Shown piece by piece: positions 46,601-61,600 of a DNA stretch of 64,000 bases. The notes beneath the pieces were generated by a model. The model worked only from the letters and a program-made list of their open reading frames with translations. It had not been told where the DNA came from and made no database searches. How positions within the stretch are numbered: the first letter of the stretch is position 1; each line of letters begins with the position of its first letter. The stretch is taken from positions 1 through 64,000 of the forward strand of contig JASAMV010002878.1 of assembly GCA_030248065.1 (NCBI GenBank). The letters run 5' to 3'. Origin of the DNA: Rhynchonema sp. JSB1_4 (Eukaryota; Nematoda; Chromadorea; Monhysterida; Xyalidae). The translations under genes and the position numbers were made by a program.

Positions 46601-49600
46601 ATATAACTAAAAAAGCCAAGATTATCGTTAGAATTATGTATTATTGGAATGTTGTTCCTTTGACTGGTTACCAGAAAATCGATGTACCGTACATCGCTGC
46701 TCAAGACTCGCAGCATCAATTGTACCCATCAATGCGATGCCCCTTTCCGTCGGTGTAACAATAAAGCGAGGGGTGGGAGCGATGTTTAGTGCCGCAAAAC
46801 CAAGAAGTTCGAAAATACATATACTAAGAGGGGCTTACTCGAAAACAGATGAAAAATCTGTCTTTCGTTTCAACATTTTCCCCAAATAAATCCTTCGGGT
46901 CCCAATTTGCTAAAGCCCGGTACCAACTCCGGTGTACTCTCTCAATCATGTTGCAGCCATCCGCGGTCTGAACACATTGGAGTCGGAAATCCACACATTT
47001 TGCGAGTCGGACACTTGGACCGAATCGGTCCATCGATCACAACGAAGGTCAAGCACGGACTCGACGCAATCACAACCACAACACTTGAAAGAATACGACC
47101 ACACAACCGCCAAAGTGTTGGAAGAGGGTGTGAACCTGATCAAGACGCTCGTCAAACATACCAATCAACAATGCACGGATATGGTTTGTTAATTCGAGTT
47201 TTTTATTTCAAAGACTTGCTGAGGTCAGATTTCTCTTCATGGCGTCTTGTGGTTGACGTAACATACTCCATTCCCACCAATACCGTTGCTCTCAATTTCC
47301 AATTCAGTTCAGGACCTATATACCAAATTTTCCTCAGCTTCTAACCATGCCCTTGTCCAGAATACAAACTCCTTCGTTATCAAAGCTGATGTCACTCCAT
47401 GCCAAACTCAGTGGCTTGGACGATTTTGATGGCTTTGTTTACTCGTGTTTGCTGGCTGGTATATTGAGTTGTATAAATTCACTGTTATGACCCCTGGTTA
47501 TGACCGCCTATTCCGCTGAGTTTCTGACCGGCTCTCCTCACAGGGGCATCAGGTAGGTTCATTTGTCAAGTCAGGACAAGTCGAGGTCCGTTGTGTGGTT
47601 ATATATACTGTACTTACCAACGGCGTTTGCCCATAAAACACCCGCAGTAATGTGCGGCCGATCTCTGAAAAACAAGTTGATGAAAGACTCATTCAAACAA
47701 ACAGAATCGTTTGATTTACGCCGTGTATTGTTTCACTGGACGGACCTTGCCACTGCTCGGGTACTGCGAAACTCGTGCTTTGCCATTTGGTAAAGTCGGT
47801 GCTCAAAAACTTTGCCTTCCACCCGGCAGCCGAAAGGTTGCAGTCATTTTTTCCAACTCCAACCGTCTAATTGCGCTCATCTGTCAAATTGCACCGTGCC
47901 AAGAAATAGGCAGGAAGCCGAATTTTGTCATTCGGGGTGTCACGAAACTTGTTTGCACGTGCAACATGGTGGCATGATTTGCATTTCTACGTACTATTTT
48001 GCAGTACTTTACCCGAAACACTAGCTCGCTTTTCTTCAAGTGCGTTTGTCACACCGTTCTTCTGGTCGGTAAGATTTTATGAACGTTTTCAGCCGCCCTC
48101 CAGCGCCCGCATATTCAACTTTAAGCTAACGGACATTTTTTCACTTTTGTATTTATTTTCTCAGAATTGTTTCTTTGAGCACTCACGGGCCACTTTCTTT
48201 TGTGATCCATCGCACTGTCACCTATATATTTTTAAGCACATACGCCACACCAGCCCCAACTCCATGAAATCCTTTGAAAAGTTCCTCTGCTAAAGATTTC
48301 TTGATTCATGCTAGGCTAGGTGGCATCGTGTTGCAAGTTGCACGTTACATAGCGGGAAGTAGCGTTCCTTTCTCAATTTTTGCGACTTCGTTTTCGGAAA
48401 ACTTGCTGCATTTTCTGACTCCAGCGCTTCTCAGTACCGCCAAAGTTATGTATGTTGTTTCTGTCCATGATTGGTTTTTCGACTGGCCATCAGGTTCTGC
48501 GGTGTAATTTGAGGCGGAATTTAAAATAAATAAGTTGCAGCAGAGAATTATTGGAATCAAGTTTGTAATGATTTGGAAACAGCAGACAAGCACAGCACGC
48601 CACAGCATGTGGGACCTCATTAAGGTATTGCGCCCGACCTGAACTACATGTGTACATTCGCTTCAACGGTGCGATCTTTTGAAGTGCCTCGCAATGCACA
48701 CATTGATACAGGTTGAAAGCAGTTCACTGCAACAAAAAGTTGCAAAGCGCGCACAAATGTTGCTGCCCCAAGGTTGAGGACTATGCACCCAAATCAATCC
48801 GTAAACATTCCAATTTACACCTTTTGCTCACTAAATTGTTCCAAGAAGTCGGAGGTATAGGGTAGCAGCTGTTGCAGTCAACCAATTTTGATGTCGGCAT
48901 TTAGTCCCTTTATGTAACATCACTGCCTCAATGGCAGCACCAGATAAACAATCTGCTGGTACCGTTTCTGTCACATTGGATATACGCTTGTTTCGGACTC
49001 GGTGCTATTTTTGATCAGTTTCAGCAGGTTTTTGGCTCCTTGGATACTTTATTTGCGGAGTTTTCAATCAAGAAAGTGACATTTGAGTGTCTCACTGATT
49101 TTGGTTTGTCATCGTCGACCCTTGATCTCGATGTGTGAAATCAGGTGTACAAGTCGGGTTTCAAGATATTGTAGCTTCAACTACATATGTATGTATAAGC
49201 AAAATGGCCGGTTTAGCTATGTATGTATGTACTGTAACCGCACCGAGCAAGACCCACTACGTCGTATAACCCAAATGTTGACGGACGCTAATTTACAACA
49301 GCGAGATTGGATCGCGGCTGGTTGAACCCCTGCCTGACTGGTGGCAGCCAGCTTGCTGGCCTTGCATTGGACTTGCTTCAAGATGTGGTGCAGAGTCCGA
49401 TGTGTGTTTGATTGTACAATATATGTTTTGTAATTCAATACATTGTCTTCGATCCACAATACTGCATCGCGGGTCTGCGGCTTCCTGACCAACACGTTCT
49501 TGGGGTTCACTGGTCAAAGTATAGTCCAGCCACGAACTCATGAGACGATTTTTTTTTTGAAATTGGCTTGTGCGGATCCAACAATGTTCCGGTTCCACGT

Positions 49601-52600
49601 ATTTCGGAAATGACAGAAAGAGAAACGCACGTATTTTTTAAAAACACGCGCTCCACTCGGTGCGTAAATTCCCTTTTGACTCCCAAAACATTTGTGTGCT
49701 GAACAACGCTGCTGTTCGCGTAAGCACGCAACAAATTGAGGTCAGCCAGCTGGAACTTGTCATCATCTCCCTCAGCCAATCTCTTTCTTTTTTTTAAAAC
49801 CCTGATTACAAAAAAAACCCTCAACAGCCATAAAGATGACCCGCTTCTTTGTGTGTAGGCGTAGTGACTTGAAGCTCTCTGATCATCTTTGGCTGAGTAA
49901 CGCAAAAACGTGGGAAACAGTACGGCACATTAGCCCTCGGTCGAGCTTAGGTTGTCTGTTTGGCTGAAAGTTTGTTAATTTGCCTCATAAAAATTCCTAA
50001 ATTGTTTTCTTCACGCACTCTGATCGATGAAAGGACAACGCAGCGTCAAACAAAATTAAAGTACTCTGCTTTTTAGTTTCTTTTCACAAACTTTGAGGAC
50101 CAGCTTGTTGCTGGCAAACTGCCTATACTTTGTTTGACATATTTATGGCCTGCGCGCGTGTTTTCGTAAGTTTTGCGACAACAGCAGTTGTAGAGTCGTA
50201 AATTTGTTACACCAGAACAAAATGATAGAAGCGTAACTCCAATAAAACAAACAAAATATGCGCAGAAAATAAAGAAAATTTATTAGCAAGTTTTTGTTGC
50301 GGAGCGCAATGTTTGTGTCTAACCTTTATGTTTTGCCCGCAACTCAATTATGTATGTATGCGCTGTGTTCTTGATTGCCCTGTCAAAAAAACATGAACTT
50401 TCCAGTTTCCTAACTCTCGTCAAGCAACATGTTTGTGAACTATAAATGAGTTTCAGTTTAGTCTGCTCTGCATTCACGCTCTGAGTCTGTCCGGTTTTGA
50501 CTATAAAAATTCTCTTCAAAGCAGCGATAGAAAAAAGTTGCATCCGTGCTATCGTTCATATGCATATGTGGACCCAGGCCCACTGACAGTGATCGTGATA
50601 AAACCATTGACTTTTGAGTGGCATACAGTCAGGTGTGTTCCTTTGTGGTGCTGGAGCCGACCATTAAAAGGACCCCAGCCGACTTCCCGCCAAAACTTTG
50701 GGTTGTTGGATTTGAAGGAATGATGCCGCGATTAGTTTTCATCCCTAAATTAATAATTACAATCACCCAAACCCGTCTGCTATTGTCATCCAGCAGATGC
50801 TTATCTCGTTTCGCTGGATTATCTCTCAAAATCTGCGTCTGATTTCGGCATGAGATACATCGTGTCTTGTCTTGGGCCCTGTCAGACCGCGGCCATCTTT
50901 ACCAAATGCTCCGCCTCATTCACAATGTCCTAAATCTTATTATTGGCTGCTAATAGAATTTGCGACAATCTGTAGGAAATTGCGACAAAAACGGAATTGT
51001 GGTGGTGCGATTGTTGTTGTGAATTTTACTGGTGCGTTTCTTGCTGAAATGTGTTGAAGTTTGGAAAACATGATACATCGCTCGCTTTCAGAATGTTAAT
51101 TTTTTGTCACAAAAGTCTCAGAAGACTGTGCCATATCTGTCCTGTATTGGTCGAACACCCAATTAGCACCAAGACCGGCCTTGGTTGGTTGGTGCTCTGC
51201 TTCGTTTTAGGCTTCTGGTAGCAAAACTGCTCGTGCTAAGAAAGCAGAAAATTGGTTTGCTGGTCATCTCAGCTGTGTTGTTTATTGAGTATAGGACTAA
51301 AGTCAATGAATTTATTTGCATTTGTGCCAGTTGCAGTACCCAACATTTGGGCTTGACATCTGGTGCATGTCGTAACCAATTAGCTTATGTGTGGCTGAGC
51401 TGCAGGAAGCGGTTTTTGGGCACAGACACTCTGTTACTACATATAGATGGTCATGTCTCAGTAAATGCGACAAATTGACCTGTCTGTGTCGCTGACTCGT
51501 AATTTTCTTCTTCTTGTTGGTGACGACATAAGCCAACAAAGCGCAAATTTTCTTGGTTGCGGTTTCCGTTTTTGCTGGCAGGACAAATTGGGACTGGATT
51601 TTTTCTCCTAACCGTTAGTTCGATGATCATGTTACAATTGTAGTACAGCACGTTAGATTTCAGAAAACAGTTTGTTGTATTTTCCGTTCCACATATGTAC
51701 ACTGCTTTATTTCGACTTGCACTGCCCTTATCATGTGCCCCAGACAAGCGCACCGAGTCAATTAGCTGAAGCGTGTGGTTCCCTCGTTTTCGATTTATTC
51801 ATCAATTTCAAGTCATTTCAATTTCTTATAGTCGCTAAATTTCACTTCAGCGCGAGCACACTCGCAATTTTCGCATCTAAATTCAATCAGCAGGCAATTC
51901 ATCCGTTTGGAAGTGTTCCTTTTTCGCTGGGCATGTTTCCATTTGGCATGGTTGACAGTTTCTGTGGTACATTTCGGCCTCATGCATTTGCTTACCCAAT
52001 AACTTCCTGACAAATTCAACAAACAGCAGTTTCCGACCAGGTTTCTGGCGCACGGTAAGTTCTAATTTGGTTCCAAATGAGTGCCGGTCTTTCACCAGTG
52101 CTGATTTCCCTGGGGTCAATTATGCACTTGTTGTGCGCTGCAATGGGCGCTTGTTTGGTTTTTTTGCCAACAGAAAGAAAGAAAAACAGCGAAACATTTC
52201 CATTTATTTTCCACACCAGCCCCATCATGATTGCAATGTTTTTCAATTGCACATGACGTGCTTTCTCAAGTTGTATTATTGGCTCTCACGGTTTTACTCA
52301 GTCATGTATCCTGTTTGCAAAAGTAGTTGACTGTTTCTGAGACATTATGACAGTGGTTTTCTGAATATTGTGAGGCTCAGATAAAAACTGTTCCGTGCCC
52401 AAGTTTCCAATGTTGACTTGACTCTCCATAGCAATTGTCCCAACAAAACTAAAACAAGGCAGTCTGATTCACAAAAGTTTTAGGCACACAGCTGTGACAA
52501 ACAATTGGGTCCCAGAAGTTGTTTGACACTAGATTGTCTTAGACCCCGGAAAGCGGGTCAGAAACAACAAACATAAGCGAATAGTCACCGCAGTCAATTG

Positions 52601-55600
52601 TTTATTTTCCAATATCCTTCCACTGACCCTTGCTACAACAATAAACGTCCCCGTTTCCGCACGAGTGACTTCAACAAACAACGATATTTGACTGCGGGCG
52701 TTCGCGCAAAAAAATACACGCAGGATCTGACTCTTGACTGACCCTTTGTGCAGATCTGTTTTTCTGACTTTGTGATTATATTCTTGCATTGTAGAACAAT
52801 TTGCTCATTTGCGACATTTTGTGTAATCTTGATTTTAGTAATCTTGACTTTGTTTTTTCCGAACTTGTAACTTGCAAAACCCCCATATATAGTTCGGCAC
52901 TTTCCAACTATGTAATGTTGCTACATTTTCATGATGCCGGATCGCCGCACCCTGAAGCAGTAGTAGTTTGCTATTTCCCTAGTTTATTTCTGGTCCATCA
53001 ATAAATTAAGATGTCTTCAAACGTAACCGAGTTCCATTAATAGGAGATAACATGTTTTCCACGGAATCCATTAAAATTGATTTTCCTATATGCCCAGACG
53101 GTGCCATCTGGACGATTGTACTTCCATGTTTTTATGCGCGGTTGTTTTCCAAATTCAATTACGGCCAGAACATCTAAATACAAGGTTTTGAATAAAACAA
53201 ATAAATGCCAAGTTTCTTAACGTTTTCGCAGTTTCCGCAGATGTTTGATCATAGGAACATTTTGAGAAAATCTGAATAAATTCCCTGATGTTTCAAGGTG
53301 GACGCGAATCGTTCGCTGGCATCGCGACTTGACACGCAACTGGACCAATGTCAATTCGATATGGAGAATCTGCGCAAGGAACTGGATTTTGCCCAACGTT
53401 GCGTTAGTGACATCGAGGAGAATATGGTTGTCCACGGCAGTGCCACTGAATGCGATCAGGACATGGGTACTGTAGGTCGGTGATGTTTCATGTGCCAATA
53501 TTCTTCGTGCTTCGGTGTTTTTCTTGAGGCATGTGAATTAGCGGGTTTGGAACGTCGTATACTCATTAGGTATAGCTCTACGCTTCTGCGTAATTCATTC
53601 CGTCGATCTTCCCACCCTATAACCCATCTTTTTGAATCTGAATGAGTGGAAAAGTAGGTAGCGGGATCTCCGCCAGTCTGGAGCCAGCAGAGAGCACGGG
53701 GTTTCACATGATTGTGTTCTGTTCCATACCAAAAACACACACTCAACATTATTGAACCAAATTTTCTTGCTGAAAACGCAGTAGTAGTGTGCTCATAAAA
53801 ATACGCCACGTTTCAGTCATTCATTTTATGCGATTTTCAAATCAATTCTTATGCTATTGCATGTCCGTTTTTCCTTAATCCAGCCAAGGTCAGTTCTGAC
53901 TTTGCTTCACATGCACCGACCTTCCAAGCGCAATACGTGCACCGGTGTTGGTGCCATAATGCTTGAGTTGTCGGGTCCCGTTTCTAAACTGTGCCATAAA
54001 AATCGATAGTCTTTTGATCGGTACCCACTCAAGCCATGTTTAGCATTGCGGCGGCGCTGACATGTCTTTCATCAAATTCACAAATTATGATTCAAAGTGA
54101 AGGATTATGGCAGATACGGAGAGAAAATATCTCATTCGTTCCTTGCGACAGATTCGCGATTGAGCGATGAGCGCTGCTGAGATTTGGAATCGAGCAAACC
54201 CAGATTTTTTCGGAATCGGAACAATTACTGATTTTGTCGAATGATCTGTGGTCTTCCGCTGTTTATCATAATCTCCAAATCTGCCTTCTTTTGAAGTAAC
54301 GGTCTACCTAATTTTGGAATCATTTGGGTCAAAGTACAATAAATTCGCTGTTTTTATTTTTACTGATTTGAAACTTCCTGATAGACTCTGTTTGACTTTT
54401 TTCAGTTTTATTGTCTACTCGGTTGGGTGGTGCATTTCCAACACCGTTAAGCAAATTAGACAACTTTACAATCTCATTCCATTGATTACCTGATAAAAAC
54501 AAACACAAATAATTGTGTTTTATCCCAAATTAGGAACAAATTGAACGCCAACGATGCCATTCCGTTGGTTTGTAGTCTGTCCTTCAATTGGGTGAATGCA
54601 CGCCAGCTGCACTGCCCATCCATCAATGATGTTGCCTGTTCTTCAAGGTGACGTGATGTGTGTTCAGTCAGTGCATCATCACTGTTGGGGTCCCAGTTCT
54701 AAAAATAGGATCAAATGTACCGCACCTAAGATTATCTACTGTTGACGGTGGGATCTGATTATTTATACTTATTGCATTGCGGCGCGCGCGTTTATGAGTC
54801 AGATTTGTTACCAATAACGTAAGTGAGACATCATCTCGTGTCACCACGTCCGCGCATTACATACCATAACACCATAAATACAGAGGCCATCAAACTTGTG
54901 CACACACGTATAAGGGGCAAAAATTTTGTCAAGTACTATCAGAGTTTTGTGCGGTAATCTTCACATAGTACCCAATGACTGTGATTTTTTAAACCAAACA
55001 AACACGTGCGAAAATTATACTGTCGCAGCGCTACCTGTTTGTCACCAAAAATGCGGTAATGACGCATAACACCTAGTGGAATGGATGTCTCAATATTGTG
55101 TGTCTGTGCCTTTAATACTGACTCACCGTTATGTACCCAGAATTTATCAGTCCCATTTTGGTTTTGTGTCACACACGATTTTTGTCACCTCGATGCGTCC
55201 ATTTCTCACGCACCTGTGTTTGTTTGTCGGTCCAAGTGTGTGAAACATTTGAGTTTGAGTTTTTTTATTTGCCATTTGATATTAAGAGTTTAGAACTGTC
55301 ACCTCTTTCATTTTAGCTTTTTTATTATGGCTGAACGGTGCTTTGCCAGAACATCTCGCACATCATTTTTGGTCACCCCATTTTCTCCCACGCCTCCCGC
55401 TTCCGACACATGATCACAACAAGCCTTTTCACTGGTGACAGAAAAACAGTGTTGCTTGTATGTCTCCATTTTGGGCTAGCAAGCATAGTTGCAGTGTCCC
55501 GTTTATATTATTACTCAGCGAACATTGGTAAAAAACAGAGATAAGTTCGACATCAGCGTTTTAGCAACGTCCTTTTTTCTCAAGCGAGCGCCCACGCGCG

Positions 55601-58600
55601 CCTGTCTTGCTGCTCTTGTTCTTTCTGCTCTTTTTCTTTCCAAAATGACTAAGCAGCTTGGTTCAGCTTCGCCTTTGTCGTGACAACAGAGCGTTGTTAT
55701 TTTCGAATGATCGATGCTCTGTTTGTTGTTCGTGTGGGAAAATTTTCTTTCGCCGGCCGTTTTTTCATTTTTCTTCCAATGCACGAGCATTTACGACCAT
55801 TTTTTCTCTTTTCTTATCTTTACGCCTTTCGCGCTTGAAATCCCACGGCTTTACCTAATCGGTCAATGTGTTATCTCTAGTGCGAACATAATATTGCCTG
55901 AACTTAACACTTTGTGCACAACATCTGTTCAGCACATTTATCCCCCGCTGCGGGATCGCGAGAGCAATAAACTTGCTCAAAGTATCTCATTGGACGCGCA
56001 GGCGCAGATTTTGTCGTTCTATGCTGTCCGCAATTTACGATGAATTTCCTTTGTTTTTTATCTGTAGTTTCTTCGCGCGGACTACTCCGCATGCGCGCAC
56101 TTTTGATGTTCTGTTTTGTTTATCCAAGGCTATTCTGTGTGTTTTATTGGACGTTTTAGTGGTGATATCTATATAACCTTATCTGTCGGTACGGCAATTT
56201 CGCCGCCGCGAAACACTGCATAGATAAATGTCACCACAGCAGCAGTTTATCTGTATGAATATGTATCTGAAATAAATATTGAACGTAGGTATATTGATAA
56301 AGTTCAACGCAGTCACAACCTATGTACATATCTAGGCCAATGTTTACGCTTTTTTGCTCACGGCTGTCTGTCGCAGCACACGCTGGAAAATGCGAAAACT
56401 GCGAAGTTATATTGGGCAACTGAAGAAAATTAGTCCAGATCTAACAAAAACATGCCAACGTGCCCCAACAATCAGCATGTAAAATTGGCCGCCCTTGGCG
56501 TGTGATTAGAATGTTGACAACTGAACGTAATATAAATGGCATTATTATATAAATCGTCACCCACTGTCAATCAAAAATCTATGTTCGCATTTCATGTTGG
56601 AAAATCCTCGTGTTTCGCGCGCGTTTTACTGTGGAAATGCTATATGTTTTTCAGCATTGTGTTTTTTGGTCCCGCTTTTTCCCACTGAGTGCACGAAACG
56701 AGACAGACGGCCGTTTTTGTTTTTGGGTGACTCTTTTGTGAATCAGAAAGCAGCCATGTAAACACCTGCCACGCTCACATCAGGGTGCAAGAGTGTCATG
56801 TTTTGTATTGTTAGCCAAGAAAACAGTTCTTTTATTACAAAATCTAGTCTACGCTCGCTCATCAAATTCATATTGTATTATCAATCTTCGATGTTCCGGA
56901 TTTGCTGATCGTTCCTCTTCGCCTGAGTTGAACTGTTGCTCAAGAAAATCAACAACTATGTATGTATGTAACCTACAGTATCCATCTATAATTGCATGAT
57001 GTTTCAGAGCAACGTCTCGAGTCGACCGTCTACCATTTGCGACAGGAGAACTCAGCGTTGAGACGTCAAGTCGAGTCACTACAGCACGAACTCATGTCGG
57101 CCCGGGCAGCTAGACTCGAGGACATAATGAATGCGAATGCACACGTCAGGACTGTCCAACATCAGATGCACCCGATTATGAACAATAATAATATTGGGGA
57201 TGGACACAATCCTAACAACAGCCAGAATGGGTCGGCCAGTGATCAGAGTTCACCTGACTCAGGTGTGGCCGAGGTTGACAGGCTACATGTCGAACTGGGA
57301 CAGGTCAAGGAGACGGTCAAAGGTGAGAATACCGATTGGAAACAAACGTACCAAACGTACAGTCAACCCTCTATCTTGTGAATTGATCGGGAACGTTCTG
57401 CTGTTCCGTTCACCGGGTTTCTCAGCCTCTGTTCATTGTGTAGTGTGTTAAGGAAAAGGTTAGCTTATACCGTATTGGGTATTCACTTTAGAGGACCAAA
57501 CTGTCGGAATTCACCGCGTTGTCCAAGCGCGAGAATGGGAAAATCTGAAAATGTGAAACGGCTCAACCGGCCAAATTCACTATGTAGAGAGTCCACCTTG
57601 TCAGATTTGCCCAATTTTAATTTTGCAACATCAAAACAACAGTGTACCCAACTGTTTGTTCAGCGCTCAAAGTCGATCGCAAGCGCCTGAAGAACGAAAA
57701 ATGCGAGTTGTTGTCACAAATGCGCGAGGTCTACAACACGTTGGATGAAAAAGAGCGTGAATTGAGGGATTTTATTCGTCAATACGAGCAGAGAATGCGG
57801 GACGGAGAGAAAGGTATGTATGGTTTGAAAGTATGTATGTATCATCTAACTACTAGACTTCAAATTTTGAATTCGCTTTGTTGTAAAATATAAAAACAGC
57901 GGGTTTGTAACGCGCATACCGTATGAATGTATCAGCAGTTCATTCACTTGAGAGTTGCAAAAATTTTCTAAACAATTTATTTTCAGGTCTGAAACAAGTT
58001 CTGATCGAAAAAGAGCAACTCGAGAATGAAAAATGCGATCTGGACTCGGCTCTGCGACAGGCGAAAGTCGACATGCAGCAAACGCACAGACAATTGGAGA
58101 CAGCGAACAGTCAGAACGACAAGTTGATGACGCAGCTCAAAGAGGTGGGTGGGTTCGGAAAAACGAATGATTGATTCTTGTTCTTTGCAATGTTTTGCTG
58201 ATTCAGTGTGGTTCATCATTAGTTTACACACCACTGTGAACTGTTGTAAAGTTTTGGTTTCATGTCCAGTTTTAGCAGCTTATCTGTAAAACTTTCGAGT
58301 TCACATTCCTGCCTGTTGATCAAAGCGGTCGGTGCACCAGTCAAAACATCCGGCAGAAAATCCAAATCCCATTCCAACTGTAGTTTTTTTGATACTCTCA
58401 ATCGTGTGCTTGTTTTGTGTCATTGGTGTTTTGCAAACTTTTGATTAGCAAAGTTTTTTCGAACTTTCATTTTCAGCTACAAGGCCGATTCCTGTTGTTG
58501 ACCGGTCAGCCAGCCCCGCCGTCGACTCCGCCCCCGCAACGAACGCCATCTGTTGGCTACGATTCGATGCCAATCAGTCCCAACAGTCCCGAGGATGCGC

Positions 58601-61600
58601 ACAATCAGCCCGGGAGTGAAACATCACACGATCAGCACATTGACAACGATATTGACTATATTGACGACAGTCTGAGCATGCAACCACCGCCACCAAACTT
58701 GCCGCCACCGATTGAGGTGAGTTGGACTTTTGGATCTGTTAATCACTTTAGACAAGCTCAAAAGTGACCTTCTGTATCTTCGAGCTTTACTGATTCGTAT
58801 AACTACGACCAACAGAAAAGTTGTCTTCACTTGACTGTGGGAGCAACTTTTAGTGGACTTTTAACAACCTGACAAAATCTGATAATTCTTGATCACAAGA
58901 CGTCGCGTCGCGACTAATCCGGGCCGATCCTGATCTGATCGATCCTCGTGCCGGCTCGGGCATTTGGTAGAAGTGCCACATTGGTAACCACCAAATTTGT
59001 TTCAGGTGCAAATGCGTGAGAAGAAGCCCCTATCTCCGGCGCGGCCAGTGGTTGACTCAATGTTACTCCCCCAACCCCACCATCAACCTCACAACAATAT
59101 GCGTGTGGTCAGTTGCATCGAACCGTCACGTCACCATCAAAGAAGGGCTCGATCGCAGGACCGGTCGGCACAAGGAGTCACCCAACGACTGTCACGGCTG
59201 TTCGGACTGAGACGACGACCTCGCAGCAATGATAGCAGTGCTGAGGATGAACCACCAGCGACGTTGCAGATGCTCATGGGATTGCATGCCATGGAGGACA
59301 GGTGGACGGACTTTGCTTGGTTGTAAAAATTCTTGTTTCTAAAAATTCCTCATGTTTCCAGTCGCGAGTCAGCGGAGTACAGCGAATCACTGGTCGGTGG
59401 TCCCTACGCACTTCGATACGATCCAATTGCTGAAGATATGAACCTGGCCGAGAAAGCACAGGAACTAGTGGCGGCCAGACAAATGCCGATGGATGAATGG
59501 AAGAACTCACACATTCAGGTAGTACATGGTGTTGTGAAAGATCAGCTAACTCGGTTGGTAACTGATAAGCTGATTTGCAGGCGTGGCTTCAACTTGAACT
59601 CGGTCTCCCGCTCGACATGCGACAGTCGTTTGCGCAGAATGTCAAAAGTGGAAAGGTATGCATTATTAAAAAGAATGTGTTTAGTATAGATAAATTATTT
59701 TTTTTATTTTTGTAACCGGGGTATCCAAATTGCACAGATCCTGTCGACATTGACCGACCACGAGCTGGTCACACAACTGAACATCACCAATTCGTTGCAT
59801 CGAAAAAAGATACGACTCGCAATTGATGACTACAGAGCACCTGACTTGTGGTTTGATAATTTAACCAATTGTGAATAACAAGACTTTAAATAATGTAACT
59901 ACCTTTTTTGCAAATGCTAATGTTTCAGCGCATACCCTCGAATCCGCGAATGCACCTGGCAATACGTTTGCAGTCATTTCTTGCCGGCCTGCGGTCTTTC
60001 ACAGTTCGTCTCGTCGTTTCGGTCGAATTTAGTCGATGGCAGGGTAAGTCTTTTTATCGTTTTATCATGTTTGCGCCGTTTTATATTAGAAAGTGGTTTT
60101 TAGGTACTCAACCAATTGACGCGCAAACAACTGGACAAACTCGGCGTGCACAAGAAGCACTTGCAAATGTCGCTGTTGAAAGGGGTGGAGGTGTTGAGGA
60201 GGTACAACTTTGATACAAAGGTTAGACATTTGTGCATCAACAAACAAGCAGTCGCAATTGGTCACAAATGTTCCAAACCTCATATTTGTCAGGCGTTGGC
60301 CAAAGCACGAGCTGATTGTGAACGTCATTCAATAAATGTGCTCGTCTGGACTAACGGTAGATTGAAGAGATGGTTGGAATTGGTGAGAAACTCAAGAATT
60401 AAATTTGTTTAATTCAAATCTGGGAAAAAATAGTTTGCCAATTTCTTCAGGTGGATTTGTCTGAATATTGCACCCAATTGCCGGAGACCGGTCTTCACGG
60501 TGGTCTGATCGTTCTCGACCCAACGTTCAACGTCAACAGCCTGGTGTCGACTTTGAAAATCGGTTCAAACAAACAGATGATCAAGAAGCACCTGGTGCAA
60601 GAATTCAACCCGTTGCTGTTTGAAGCAAGGTCCGTCCTCTTTGCACAGCGATGTTTTTGTTCCCATTGGGCCATCCAACCTGATATTCTCTAAAACGATC
60701 GAAAATAGCAGATCCCGATCATGTCACTATAAGATCTACATTTTTTCAATATCTTTTACCGGAAATTCAGATCTCAACTGGAAGTATCGTCGTGCATCTC
60801 TGCGCCGTCTTGGCATCAAGCCAACAACAACAGCCAATCATCGATCGTGCCCAGTTTCATCGATAACCAATCAGCGTTGATGTTCCCACGCCCGTTCAGT
60901 CGATCGCAATCACCCATGATCCGATCATTCTATTCTGCAGCCGATGTGAAACATCACAAAAACAATAACAGTCCGAAAGAGTCGCCGCGCAAACGCGCCG
61001 TGATTGGATTTAGGGTGCGACGTTATTTTTTCGATACTTGTTATAGATTTTTTCACACCAGATTCTTTTTGTTTCAGAATTCATTCGGCAAAGTGTTCAA
61101 TCTTCGATCCCGTTCCCGTCTGCTCAGCAGCGATTCGGTACAGGAAGTGAACCTTCGATTTCGCGACACGTCGGTCGATAATATGAGCTTTAGCAATGGT
61201 TCGTCCAATATTCTCACTCGATTGTGTGATGAAGTATAACTTACATACCATAATCGCCCATTTACAGCCTGCAATCCGCACCCTCATTCAATGTCAACGA
61301 GCCAATCAGCACAATGTGTGATGCCAACAGTTTTGGGCGACAACAACAGGCACGTTCCTCCGCCCCGTCCGCCACCCAGCCAACAACAACAACAATCATC
61401 CAATGGCACTACGATGTCGTCGACCACCAGTGATCTGGGCAGCTCGATTGAACGATCGCAACACATGGCCACTATTATGGGTAAGTGGAGCACTGATGAT
61501 TGCCAGGGTCACCGACCGTCTACGAAAACAGAACGAAGTCAAATTGTTTTGCAATGTTGGATAGGTTTTTCATTGCGTCATTGTATATTTTCTAAAGTAC

